From: Heterodera schachtii
Lineage: Eukaryota; Nematoda; Chromadorea; Rhabditida; Heteroderidae
Direction: 5' to 3'
DNA: 64,000 bases
Assembly: GCA_023374025.1 (NCBI GenBank)
Contig: SIJG01000137.1
Location: 125,738 to 189,737, forward strand
Below, in pieces: positions 34,873 to 44,646 of this stretch (position 1 is its first letter; every line of letters starts with the position of its first letter). The position numbers and the translations under genes were made by a program. The notes under the pieces were generated by a model that saw only the letters and a list, made by a program, of their open reading frames with translations, had not been told where the DNA came from and ran no database searches.

Positions 34873-35775
34873 TTGGATGATTATTATTATTATTTTGCAA
34901 AATTAAATTATTATAAAAATAAAGCAGATTACCTTTTAGCGAAAAATAACAAGAAAAAAGAATATTTTATTAACTCAAAAAGAGTTTCAGAATCGGAAAA
35001 TGTACGTGACTTGGGAATTATAATTGACTCGAAACTTAATTTTTCAGAACATATTAGCAAAATTGTACGAAACGCATATCTTTGAATTTTCCAAATTTTG
35101 AGAGTGTTGAAAAGCAGGGAAATAAAAACTCTAACAGCAGCCTATAAACTTTTGTACGACCTCAATTAGAATATGCCACCGACGTTTGGAACCCTAATTT
35201 AAAGAAAGACATAGATAAAATTGAGCGTGTTCAAAAATTTTTCACATGAAAAGCACTTAGAAAATGTGGATTTGTGTACAAAAAATATGGGGAAAGACTA
35301 AAAATCACTGATCTACACAAATTAGAAGAAAGAAGAAAAATTAATGATTTAACAACAGCTTTTAAAATAATTAAAGGTTTCACCAGCCTAGAAGCTGAGA
35401 AAAATTTCTTTTTCTCAGAAAGGCCAAGGAGGCCTTTACTTTTACGGGTAAAGCGCCACACGGCCAAAACACAAAATAATTTTTTCAATAAAATAGTAAA
35501 AAACTGGAATAACCTTCCAGTGGTAGCGGTACAAATTAATAAGGCAAAGGAATTCAGGGGTTTGCTAAAAGCAATGAGTTCTGAGTAGGATTTTCCATGT
35601 TGCCATATTTACACTATATTTTTATCACCTGTGACATTTGATTTATTTTATTCATTTTTATTACGATATTCATTCTGTATTTTTTATTTGATCAAATTTA
35701 TTTGTTTGGTTTTTGCACCATGTAAGAGCACTAATGTGCCTTTGGTTTGCTCGATAAATTAAATTAAATATTAAT
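34873..35775 (+). pseudogene. 3' end of a decayed CR1/Jockey-type LINE
   Basis: Pieces of the C-terminal part of a LINE reverse transcriptase ORF are readable in two main frames. VRDLGIIIDSKLNFSEHI at about 35000-35055 is the post-RT segment found in non-LTR elements. An interrupted part follows at 35100-35265 (LEYATDVWNP-like). A 104-codon frame at 35274-35588 ends at TAG and includes LEERRKINDLTTAFKII and the NWNNLP motif common near the end of such ORFs. The roughly 190-bp 3' region contains GCACTAATGTGC (hairpin) and ends in short AAATT repeats (AAATTAAATTAAATA, 35757-35771), as in CR1-like tails. The 5' part, including catalytic RT motifs, is absent. A second 3' fragment of the same family is at 48465-48660. 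Confidence 0.8.
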
Positions 35776-37546
35776 CGGTTACAATATTAATTTTAAGGTA
35801 ATTATAAAAATAATCAATTGTTTAAAAATTATATTTATATATTTTTTGTTTGTTAAATAATTTTTTTTATATTTTAATATTATTTCTTTGCATCATTTGC
35901 ATAAATTTGACAATTTTATATTTTAATTATTGGCTGATAATTTTTTCATTCAATTGATTTTTTTTTCTTTTCGGCCCAATAATTTTTTATATTTTCCTTT
36001 ACAGATATAATATAATTATAGCATAATAATATCTGACAAAAGTAGTGATTAAACATTTTTGGAATTTACTTAATTAATGTTTTTTAATCTTTGGGATTTT
36101 AAAAGTCTAATTATCCATATTAATAAAGAAATATTTTTTAAAATAGATTTATTATTGTTAGTTCATTTAAAAAAAATTTCTTTAGTTCATAAGATCCCTA
36201 AAAGTTTCTGATTTTTTTTCTTGAATATTTTAAATATGATATAATTTCTTTTATCTGACTAAATAATTGTTTTTATGCCAAAGTTTGGGTGAAGATTAGC
36301 GAATTAAAAAGTAAAATTTTCACTGATAAAAAGAATAAAATAACTTTTCAGATTTTTTAGAATTAACTTTGGTGTGCTTTTTTAATATAGTGAATTAATC
36401 TGCACTTGAAAATATGTTATGAATAAGAACATTTTGCAAATTGATTCAAAATGAATATGGCTGACTCGACTAATTGAATTAATAATTAAAATATTAGCAA
36501 GGTGTATAATTGATGCTTCAAACAATATGTTTTATACTAATTTTGGACGGGCCTTATATTGCAAAAATTTATTTTAACTTTCCTCTTTGAAATTAAACAC
36601 CTTTATAAAATAATTACATTAATTTTTTAATAATTATTTAATCAAAGTACTAATTTCCCATTTATTAATGATTTAATTTGGAAAATTTATATTGAAATTT
36701 TTTCATAATTGAAATAATCTAAAATGAAATTTTTTAATAACCAATAAATAATTAATTCAATAATACTTAAAAAACCAATTTTATCAAAAAAATTACTTGA
36801 AAACGAATTTATGTTATGTTAGATATTTAAATGACATTTAGTGAATAATTATGATTTTTTTAAAGCAAAAATAAATTTATATAAGTTCATTTTCAATATT
36901 GGAAATGAAAAAATTTATGAATATAAATAGTATTAAATGCCGACTCATTTGTAAGATCAATCGCTAAATTAATGTTATCATCCTTACGATGATTATTAGT
37001 CGCGATTAATTACTTTAAAAATTTTATTCATTTGGCAACTATAATAATTGTAATACAATTTTTTCATTGATATTATTAATTTGTTATGAAAATTAAATAA
37101 TTATATGTTTTTACAATTTTCAAAACAATAAACACGTCGGAACGTTGCTTTAGGCTCTTTTTTTTTGCATTCGTCGGACCTTGATGCGCAATTAAATTCT
37201 TTAAAAAATGAAAATAAATCAAACTTAAGAATTTAATTTTTTAATTTTCTTTTATCTTTTCAAAGGTCAAATTTATTTTCATTCAAATACATTTACAAAT
37301 AATTGTCCAAGGTCCTAATTTTTTAAATTATTTTTCAATATTAGTTTGATAATTTTAATATTTTATTTAAATTTCTGTATTAATTTGTTTATGTCGAAAA
37401 AAGTTTTTTTATTTTTATGATATTTATTTTTGAATTTTCCAGGAGAGGGAAAAAGTTAAATCGAAAACAAAATTGAGCTTATAATAAATAATTTAAGCAA
37501 AAATAACAGACTAGATTTTCAAGGCATTGCAATTCATACGGTATAA
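35776..37546. other. AT-rich gene-free stretch
   Basis: No coding frame, splice pattern or element recognised between the LINE tail and the tandem duplication. Confidence 0.55.
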
Positions 37547-37813
37547 AAAGTTTGGAGCGCTTCTGATAAGTTTCTGAAAAGCAATTAAAAATTTTATAAT
37601 TTTATTCATGTCCCTTTTTGATAGAAAAACATCAGAGATCCTTATTTAACATGTAAATAAAGTTTGGTGCGCTTCTGATCAGTTTCTGCAAAAAATAATT
37701 ATGAATTAATTTTACAAAAAAAATAAATAATGAGCCCCCTTAAGAATTTTTTTAAATTTTTTGGGCCTCGCCAATTTAAAATATGCCAATTTTGTTATAT
37801 AAAATTATTTCAG

Positions 37814-38218
37814 GTGCCGGTGGGACTCACCGTCTTGCGAGGTGTCAAAGGGAGGGACGGCGAACCAATTTAAATTTTATTTTTTAATAAAAACAAAAAC
37901 CCTTCCCCCACCCAAAAATGCGCACTGCACCAAATTGAGTCCGTAATTTTACCCTGTTTACGTTCAGAATTGTTGGCAAGTCGCTGGCCATGAAAATGTG
38001 TTTGACTGGCGAACCGATCAACGCAAGCAAAGCACTTCAAAGCGGACTTGTCGCGGAGGTGAGCAAAAATTCTACAACTAGAGAGATTTAATTAATAATT
38101 TTTGCATTTGAAGGTGTTTCCGCCTGATCAGCTGGTGTCAGACGCGATCAAATTGGGCGAAACAGGCGGTGAACCGTTCATACGAAATGACGCTCATACA
38201 CTAATCCAAAATCATTGA
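37814..38218 (+). pseudogene. Enoyl-CoA hydratase (ECHS1-like) gene fragment, copy 1
   Basis: Three exons in consistent phase: 37814-37841, 37968-38058 and 38114-38218, with introns of 126 and 55 bp (acceptors TTATTTCAG, ACGTTCAG and TTTGAAG; donors GTGTCA and GTGAGC). The product reads GAGGTHRLAR, then IVGKSLAMKMCLTGEPINA, then SKALQSGLVAEVFPPDQL. This closely resembles the second half of the crotonase domain of mitochondrial enoyl-CoA hydratase (beta-oxidation), where GAGGTQRL and the LTG...A...GLV series are conserved. Upstream exons, including the first part of the oxyanion-hole region, are absent. After GE the frame runs into unrelated residues and a stop at 38216. So it is a fragment, not a working gene. 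GC content is far above the surroundings. Confidence 0.85.
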
Positions 38219-38234
38219 GTCATTGGGCACAGAT

Positions 38235-38326
38235 CAGGGATGGCATTCCGATGCCCCAAAAATTTTCGGAAATTGGAATTCCGGGGGTCCAAAAATTTCG
38301 GAAATCGGAATTCCGTGCCATCCCTG
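38235..38326. mobile_element. 92-bp hAT-type micro-MITE, copy 1
   Basis: Ends CAGGGATGGCA(TTCCG) inverted at both sides, flanked by exact GCACAGAT duplications (38227-38234 and 38327-38334). The interior is just the two arms plus internal repeats of AAAAATTTCGGAAAT and GGAATTCCG. It has no coding capacity and must be moved in trans by a hAT transposase. Confidence 0.92.
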
Positions 38327-38461
38327 GCACAGATAACAGTGAAAATTAGGCCCAGAATAAATTAAATTTTTATGACTTCATTTCTTTTTCAATTGGACGT
38401 GCATTTCCAATTTCGTTTCTCTTTTATTGTCCTAATTGTTTAGGATTGCTCTATTATACAG

Positions 38462-38689
38462 TCAGGTGGTGTAAAGTATTACCAAAAGGACGACAGCATG
38501 GAAAAAACGACCGAATTTTCGTTCAGCGTCATCCGATGCGAGACGACCTATTTCACAATCAAATGCACTACTACTTTTAAGGAGGTGAAAGAACAACACA
38601 GCGGCGATGATGAGGGGGAAGAAGCGGACGAACACCGAACAAAGAAAAGGGGCATCCTCAGCTTGGAAGACGGCATATCGTCGAGTTAG
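38462..38689 (+). CDS. Unknown acidic/lysine-rich exon, copy 1
   Basis: A GC-rich open segment of 75 codons follows a possible acceptor (CTATTATACAG) and ends at TAG. It begins SGGVKYYQKDDSMEKTTEF, continues with Ser/Thr/Cys/Phe-rich residues and an acidic stretch (GDDEGEEADEH), then KKRG. The Met at 38498 is not the true start, because copy 2 has Lys there. A further GC-rich segment at about 38794-38884 (AEPLAKREKKQLVIPVKLVD) after a possible acceptor ATTTAG may be its next exon. I do not recognise the protein; it is probably another captured or duplicated gene fragment. Confidence 0.4.
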   Translation, partial: SGGVKYYQKDDSMEKTTEFSFSVIRCETTYFTIKCTTTFKEVKEQHSGDDEGEEADEHRTKKRGILSLEDGISSS

Positions 38690-39299
38690 TGAATCGTTTT
38701 AAGACAATATTTGTTTGGCTTTTTCCCGCTGTTGTGTAAAATATTCAAACATTTAGTGCCGAACCTGTAAAATATTCAAACATTTAGTGCCGAACCGCTT
38801 GCTAAACGGGAGAAGAAGCAGTTGGTCATCCCCGTCAAGTTGGTGGACGAGGGAACAGCCACAGATGAAATTCTAAAAATTTGAATTTTCGACTTTGTTC
38901 GAATTCGGGGCCGGTATTCTTAATTGGTCGAAATGGGTACCGGATTCGGGATCAGCGACCCCGAAACCCTTGGAAAATTGTTTTAATGACTTTTGAAATC
39001 ACAAAAAAAGAGCTTATTAATTAAGTAATTTGCTGATTATTTTGGTGTGTAACTTTCCTGAAATGTTAAAATTCTCTTGTTTTCTCGTATTATTACATTA
39101 ATTAGACCTTGTACTTTCGAATGATACCAAAAAGATAGGTTTAGCTCGGACATGAACAAAGTTATTGTATAAAAACCCGGGATTTCAATTGATTGGACTC
39201 AAAGTGCATTAGAGAGGGATGGGACGGTGAATTGAAAAAAGAAGGGAATTTAGTTCGCAACAGCGTCCTCTCCTAAGCACTTTGGAAATACGACGCAAA

Positions 39300-40200
39300 A
39301 TGGAAGGAATATATAGACAGTTGGTTGATTATCGTCAAAAATTTGAAAGGTTTGTTTTTGGCGCATTAAGAATGAGAATTGTGTACTTTTTTGTTTTGTT
39401 TTAAGGGGAAAGCAAGAACAGCAACCATTGCATGCACAACCAGTCCCAGCGGAGAGTCAGGTCGACAAACAATTTTGGCCGTTTTAAGGCAAAAAAATGT
39501 GTAAAATGGAGGTCCGGCGGTGTCGATAGGCGCCGCCGGGAAAATTTTTGAACATTTGAGTGTAATTTGTTACCAAAATTGACCATAAAATTTTTAAATT
39601 TTCGTTTGGTGGAGGAGGGGGGGAATTCGAAAAAAATTTCCATTTTTTGCTGGAAAATTTTTTAAAATTTGAGTGTAATTTGTTACACCATAAAATTTTT
39701 AAATTTTCGTTTGGTGGAGGGGGGGGGGGGGGAATTCGAAAAAAATTTCCATTTTTTGCTGGAAAATTTTTTAAATTTTCATTTCGGGGGGAGGGGGGAA
39801 TTCCCTCCAAAACATTGCCGTTTTACTTTTTATTAGCGAACCTATTAAAACCAAATTAATTTTTAAAGACAATTAAAAATAATAATTTAAACACTGTTAG
39901 GACATTAAAAAGGACGTTTAGTTATATTATTCTCACTTTGTCAGTTGGCTTCGGGCTTTGAATTCGGCAGATCGTTGCTCAGTGCCGGGAGCAATCAGTT
40001 TGGCGGAATTATTTCAAACATGGGAAACAATTCAGGTGAGCAGAAACCGAATATGACCATTCATTTATATGTCTTCTAAAATGCCTTTATTTTCAGAAGT
40101 GATGCATGGGAAATCATTTGGAGGGCCTTCCTTCAAATTCAATCCCCTCCAGGGGACGGGCAACAACGACGCGAGTCATTGTTTTGAATGTCTTCCCCAG
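39300..40200 (+). pseudogene. Small multi-exon gene of unknown function, copy 1
   Basis: An ATG at 39300 starts MEGIYRQLVDYRQKFER (exon 39300-39349), spliced by a 56-bp GT-AG intron (GTTTGT...TTTTAAG) to an exon from 39406 (GKQEQQPLHAQPVPAESQ). This exon runs into a GC-hairpin insertion and a stop at 39487. Further exons in consistent phase follow at 39945-40035 (LASGFEFGRSLLSAGSNQF) and, after a 61-bp intron ending TATTTTCAG, from 40097 (EVMHGKSFGGPSFKFNPLQ). The last exon runs into a CAGGGGCG transposon end at 40201. The interruption by repeats suggests a broken gene. No family recognised. Confidence 0.5.
39488..39840 (-). repeat. GC-hairpin and G-rich tandem repeat block, unit 1
   Basis: An inverted GC hairpin (39516-39537) is followed by about 107-bp tandem units: TTTTCGTTTGGTGGAGG, poly-G, GAATTCGAAAAAAATTTCC, TTTTTTGCTGG, GAGTGTAATTTGTTA. 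The poly-G is 7-14 bases. The peptides this yields are repeat by-products. Confidence 0.75.
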
Positions 40201-40825
40201 CAGGGGCGTATCTAGAAAATTTTTCGGGGGGGGGGGAGGCCTGAAGAGCTTTTTTTTGCTATTTACCCAATAATCAAATTTTTTTTTTGCCTGTTGTTGG
40301 CTAATAACTGCACTTGTTCACTAAAAGATTACCAAACTTTGGCCGTTTTAAGGCAAAAAATTGTGTAAATGGAAGTCCGGCGGTGCCCATCATAGATGGA
40401 AAAGGGTGGGCGACCCCCCCCCCCCCCCCCCCTTCGCCCGCAAAGTGCCCCAAAATGGGGGACCCCTTCGCATCTGCGGGAGGGGCCGGTGTAAAAGAGG
40501 CGGGGGGGGGGGGGTCGCCGGCGAAGGGGAAAAGAGGAAAATTTCTGAAAAATTTGGCTATTTTCTTAATAAAAAACATTAAAAATTCTGAAAATTTTTC
40601 CTCGGCGGCGCCTATCGGCACCGCCGCTCCACCCCCCAAAAAACCTGTTTTTTCTTTAAAAATTAGCCAAAAAAGTGCTTTTGAAAAGCAAAAAAAAGGT
40701 CGTCGATTTACATGGCCGGGACCACCCCCTCGCAAAATTGGCCGCTGACCCCCCCCCCCCCCGCCCCCCCCCCCCCCCAGACCCCTTCGCAAAAACTTTG
40801 GTTGACCCCCCCCCCCCCCTTTTGC
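40201..40825. mobile_element. Fragment with hAT-like end, poly-G/C tracts and GC hairpin, unit 1
   Basis: Begins CAGGGGCGTATCTAGAAAAT followed by a G run, a common terminal pattern of hAT MITEs in animals. No matching CGCCCCTG end is seen, so it is partial. It contains GGCCGTTTTAAGGC-type boxes, a hairpin (40604-40625) and alternating poly-C and poly-G tracts up to about 17 bases (40418-40434, 40501-40514, 40750-40780). Long frames here encode only Pro/Gly-rich artefacts. Confidence 0.55.
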
Positions 40826-41129
40826 AAAGTTTGGAGCGCTTCTGATAAGTTTCTGAGAGAAAAAAGTTAAGCCTAAAATTTTTGGCCTATTTAAAAAGCA
40901 ATTAAAAATTTTATAATTTTTATTCATGTCCCTTTTTGATAGAAAACATCAGAGATGCTTATTTAACATGTAAATAAAGTTTGGTGCGCTTCTGATCAGT
41001 TTCTGAAAAAATAATTATGAATTAATTTTACAAAAAAAATAAATAATGAGCCCCCTTAAGAATTTTTTTAAATTTTTTGGGCCTCGCCAATTTAAAATAT
41101 GCCAATTTTGTTATATAAAATTATTTCAG

Positions 41130-41534
41130 GTGCCGGTGGGACTCACCGTCTTGCGAGGTGTCAAAGGGAGGGACGGCGAACCAATTTAAATTTTATTTTT
41201 TAATAAAAACAAAAACCCTTCCCCCACCCAAAAATGCGCACTGCACCAAATTGAGTCCGTAATTTTACCCTGTTTACGTTCAGAATTGTTGGCAAGTCGC
41301 TGGCCATGAAAATGTGTTTGACTGGCGAACCGATCAACGCAAGCAAAGCACTTCAAAGCGGACTTGTCGCGGAGGTGAGCAAAAATTCTACAACTAGAGA
41401 GATTTAATTAATAATTTTTGCATTTGAAGGTGTTTCCGCCTGATCAGCTGGTGTCAGACGCGATCAAATTGGGCGAAACAGGCGGTGAACCGTTCATAGG
41501 AAATGACGCTCATACACTAATCCAAAATCATTGA
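41130..41534 (+). pseudogene. Enoyl-CoA hydratase (ECHS1-like) gene fragment, copy 2
   Basis: Exact structural repeat of the fragment at 37814: exons 41130-41157, 41284-41374 and 41430-41534 with the same splice sites. One visible substitution near the end (CGA to GGA). Both copies lack the 5' exons and break at the same point, so the truncation predates the duplication. Confidence 0.85.
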
Positions 41535-41550
41535 GTCATTGGGCACAGAT

Positions 41551-41637
41551 CAGGGATGGCATTCCGATGCCCCAAAAATTTTCGGAAATTGGAATTCCGG
41601 GGGTCCAAAAATTTCGGAGAATTCCGTGCCATCCCTG
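41551..41637. mobile_element. hAT-type micro-MITE, copy 2 (87 bp)
   Basis: Same insertion as 38235-38326 with the same GCACAGAT flanks (41543-41550, 41638-41645), missing 5 bp in the interior. Because both duplication units carry it at the same site, it inserted before the 3.3-kb duplication. Confidence 0.92.
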
Positions 41638-41776
41638 GCACAGATAACAGTGAAAATTAGGCCCAGAATAAATTAAATTTTTATGACTTCATTTCTTTTT
41701 CAATTGGACGTGCATTTCCAATTTCGTTTCTCTTTTATTGTCCTAATTGTTTAGGATTGCTCTATTATACAGTCAG

Positions 41777-42000
41777 GTGGTGTAAAGTATTGCCAAAAGG
41801 ACGACAGCAAGGAAAAAACGACCGAATTTTCGTTCAGCGTCATCCGATGCGAGACGACCTATTTCACAATCAAATGCACTACTACTTTTAAGGAGGGGAA
41901 AGAACAACACAGCGGCGATGATGAGGGGGAAGAAGCGGACGAACACCGAACAAAGAAAAGGGGCATCCTCAGCTTGGAAGACGGCATATCGTCGAGTTAG
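41777..42000 (+). CDS. Unknown acidic/lysine-rich exon, copy 2
   Basis: Counterpart of 38462-38689 in the second unit. The frame stays open but carries non-silent changes: Tyr to Cys, Met to Lys and Val to Gly. These changes between near-identical units suggest little or no selection on at least one copy. The following segment at about 42068-42155 (AEPLAKREKKQ...) is also kept. Confidence 0.4.
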
Positions 42001-42582
42001 TGAATCGTTTTAAGACAATATTTGTTTGGCTTTTTCCCGCTGTTGTGTAAAATATTCAAACATTTAGTGCCGAACCGCTTGCTAAACGGGAGAAGAAGCA
42101 GTTGGTCATCCCCGTCAAGTTGGTGGACGAGGGAACAGCCACAGATGAAATTCTAAAAATTTGAATTTTCGACTTTGTTCGAATTCGGGGCCGGTATTCT
42201 TAATTGGTCGAAATGGGTACCGGATTCGGGATCAGCGACCCCGAAACCCTTGGAAAATTGTTTTAATGACTTTTGAAATCACAAAAAAAGAGCTTATTAA
42301 TTAAGTAATTTGCTGATTATTTTGGTGTGTAACTTTCCTGAAATGTTAAGATTCTCTTGTTTTCTCCTATTATTACATTAATTAGACCTTGTACTTTCGA
42401 ATGATACCAAAAAGATAGGTTTAGCTCGGACATGAACAAAGTTATTGTATAAAAACCCGGGATTTCAATTGATTGGACTCAAAGTGCATTAGAGAAGGGA
42501 TGGGACGGTGAATTGAAAAAAGAAGGGAATTTAGTTCGCAACAGCGTCCTCTCCTAAGCACTTTGGAAATACGACGCAAAAT

Positions 42583-43481
42583 GGAAGGAATATATAGACA
42601 GTTGGTTGATTATCGTCAAAAATTTGAAAGGTTTGTTTTTGGCGCATTAAGAATGAGAATTGTGTACTTTTTTGTTTTGTTTTAAGGGGAAAGCAAGAAC
42701 AGCAACCATTGCATGCAAAACCAGTTCCAGCGGAGAGTCAGGTCGACAAACAAATTTGGCCGTTTAAGGCAAAAAAATGTGTAAAATGGAGGTCCGGCGG
42801 TGTCGATAGGCGCCGCCGGGAAAATTTTTGAACATTTGAGTGTAATTTGTTACCAAAATTGACCATAAAATTTTTAAATTTTCGTTTGGTGGAGGAGGGG
42901 GGAATTCGAAAAAAATTTCCATTTTTTGCTGGAAAATTTTTTAAAATTTGAGTGTAATTTGTTACACCATAAAATTTTTAAATTTTCGTTTGGTGGAGGG
43001 GGGGGGGGGGGGAATTCGAAAAAAATTTCCATTTTTTGCTGGAAAATTTTTTAAATTTTCATTTCGGGGGGAGGGGGGAATTCCGCCCAAAACATTGCCG
43101 TTTTACTTTTTATTAGCGAACCTATTAAAACCAAATTAATTTTTAAGGACAATTAAAAATAATAATTTAAACACTGTTAGGACATTAAAAAAGACGTTTA
43201 GTTATATTATTCTCACTTTGTCAGTTGGCTTCGGGCTTTGAATTCGGCAGATCGTTGCTCAGTGCCGGGAGCAATCAGTTTGGCGGAATTATTTCAAACA
43301 TGGGAAACAATTCGGGTGAGCAGAAACCAAATATGACCATTCATTTATATGTCTTCTAAAATGCCTTTATTTTCAGAAGTGATGCATGGGAAATCATTTG
43401 GAGGGCCTTCCTTCAAATTCAATCCCCTCCAGGGGACGGGCAACAACGAGGCGAGTCATTGTTTTGAATGTCTTCCCCAGC
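42583..43481 (+). pseudogene. Small multi-exon gene of unknown function, copy 2
   Basis: Repeats the structure at 39300-40200: start near 42583, the same short introns, exons around 43225-43315 and 43377-43481, and the same hairpin and transposon interruptions. Only a few substitutions are visible (for example GCACAACC to GCAAAACC). Confidence 0.5.
42768..43090 (-). repeat. GC-hairpin and G-rich tandem repeat block, unit 2
   Basis: Same arrangement as 39488-39840, with the hairpin at 42796-42817 and slightly different poly-G lengths. Confidence 0.75.
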
Positions 43482-43910
43482 AGGGGCGTATCTAGAAAAT
43501 TTTTCGGGGGGGGGGGGGGGACCTGAAGAGCTTTTTTTTTGCTATTTACCCAATAATCAAATTTTTTTTTTGCCTGTTGTTGGCTAATAACTGCACTTGT
43601 TCACTAAAAGATTACCAAACTTTGGCCGTTTTAAGGCAAAAAATTGTGTAAATGGAAGTCCGGCGGTGCCGATCATAGATGGAAAAGGGGGGGGCGACCC
43701 CCCCCCCCCCCCCCCCCTTCGCCCGCAAAGTGCCCCAAAATGGGGGACCCCTTCGCATCGGCGGGGGGGGCCGGTGTAAAAGAGGCGGGGGGGGGGGGGT
43801 CGCCGGCGGAGGGGAAAAGAGGAAAATTTCTGAAAAATTTGGCTATTTTCTTAACAAAAAACATTAAAAATTCTGAAAATTTTTCCTCGGCGGCGCCTAT
43901 CGGCACCGCT
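43482..43910. mobile_element. Fragment with hAT-like end, poly-G/C tracts and GC hairpin, unit 2
   Basis: Copy of 40201-40640, ending inside the GC hairpin at 43910. Homopolymer lengths differ from unit 1, as expected for slippage or sequencing noise. Confidence 0.55.
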
Positions 43911-43977
43911 ACAATCAAAATTCTTTAATAGTTGTCTTGGAAATTCCGAATTTAATTAAACTGGGTAAATAAACCAC

Positions 43978-44115
43978 GCTGAGTTCGAATATGGCCTTAG
44001 ATTTGATCTCATAATTCTCACTGAGCATGTACAGCTCCAACTTCATGCATGGAGTTGGAGCAGTACAAGCTCAGGTTGAAAAGATAGGTCTGTTTTAAGG
44101 CCATATTCGGATTCT
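43978..44115. repeat. Nested inverted repeats
   Basis: An outer pair, GAATATGGCCTTA (about 43988) and TAAGGCCATATTC (about 44097), encloses an inner perfect-looking hairpin GCTCCAACT...GAGTTGGAGC (about 44033-44060). Probably a small MITE or foldback; no target duplication was identified. Confidence 0.6.
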
Positions 44116-44219
44116 ACTGGTTTATATTGTTCAGAAAAACTTCATTTTTGTTATATCAGCTTTCATTTTTGACGATAAAAAATTCAAGAAAAATTAGTGG
44201 GAAATTTTCCAATTTTGGC

Positions 44220-44408
44220 ATGGTTGGGAAAAAGGCTGTAAAAAATCGATCAAGCAAAGAAAAAGTGAAACGATGGTATAAAATCAAAGAGGACACTATG
44301 ACGTACAAAATAAAAAAAGAATCATTTAAATTGATTAAGAAATTACGGAGTTATGAATTTTTTAATTTAGCGGAAAAAATTTGTGCGGAAACTTATGTTA
44401 CACCCTAA
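44220..44408 (+). CDS. Possible small lysine-rich ORF, unknown
   Basis: 62 codons from ATG 44220, with the frame open upstream to about 44127. The peptide is very Lys/Arg-rich (KRWYKIKEDTMTYKIKKESF) and ends LAEKICAETYVTP. Codon use is less extreme than random AT-rich sequence, but there is no homologous motif I recognise and no visible splice structure. Possibly the last exon of a broken gene, or chance. Confidence 0.2.
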   Translation: MVGKKAVKNRSSKEKVKRWYKIKEDTMTYKIKKESFKLIKKLRSYEFFNLAEKICAETYVTP

Positions 44409-44646
44409 GTATATAGAACGAAAAAATTATTTTTATTTTATGATGTATTTAAAAAATGAAATGCATAAATAGCAAAAATTTAAATAAAAATACTAAGAAT
44501 ATTATATACAATAAAACAACTTGAGTTAAAATTTAAGAATATTAAACTTCAAATTGTCTCTAATTTAATTTAAAAAGTAAACTGAACAAATTTATTTAAA
44601 AAACATTAGTTTAAGTTAAAATAAAACAAAAAGAAAAGTAATGACC

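Larger units (their letters stand above)
37547..40825 (+). repeat. 3.3-kb tandem duplication, unit 1
   Basis: Starts AAAGTTTGGAGCGCTTCTGA and matches 40826-43910 almost base for base, at an offset of about 3279-3316. It contains ECHS1-like exons, an unknown acidic exon, a small unknown gene, a 92-bp MITE, GC hairpins and poly-G/C tracts. Unit 1 carries a private 31-bp duplication at about 38737-38798. Unit 2 has about 37 bp extra near its start and is cut off inside the last GC hairpin. Confidence 0.93.
40826..43910 (+). repeat. 3.3-kb tandem duplication, unit 2
   Basis: Second unit, directly after a poly-C stretch. Same content and order as unit 1. It ends at the second arm of a GC hairpin (43889-43910), after which the sequence changes completely to AT-rich DNA. 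Confidence 0.93.

Noticed and set aside
39401..39859. Frames encoding PPPPNENLK-type peptides
   Set aside because: By-products of the 107-bp G-rich tandem repeat, open on both strands.
40301..40927. 208-codon frame rich in Gly and Pro and its opposite-strand partners, with copies at 43597-43928
   Set aside because: Produced by poly-G/poly-C tracts and GC hairpins; frames exist on both strands at once and change with tract length between the two duplication units.
40201..43520. A hAT element running from the CAGGGGCG end of unit 1 to that of unit 2
   Set aside because: The two ends are in the same orientation as parts of a tandem duplication, and no inverted CGCCCCTG end with an 8-bp duplication was found.
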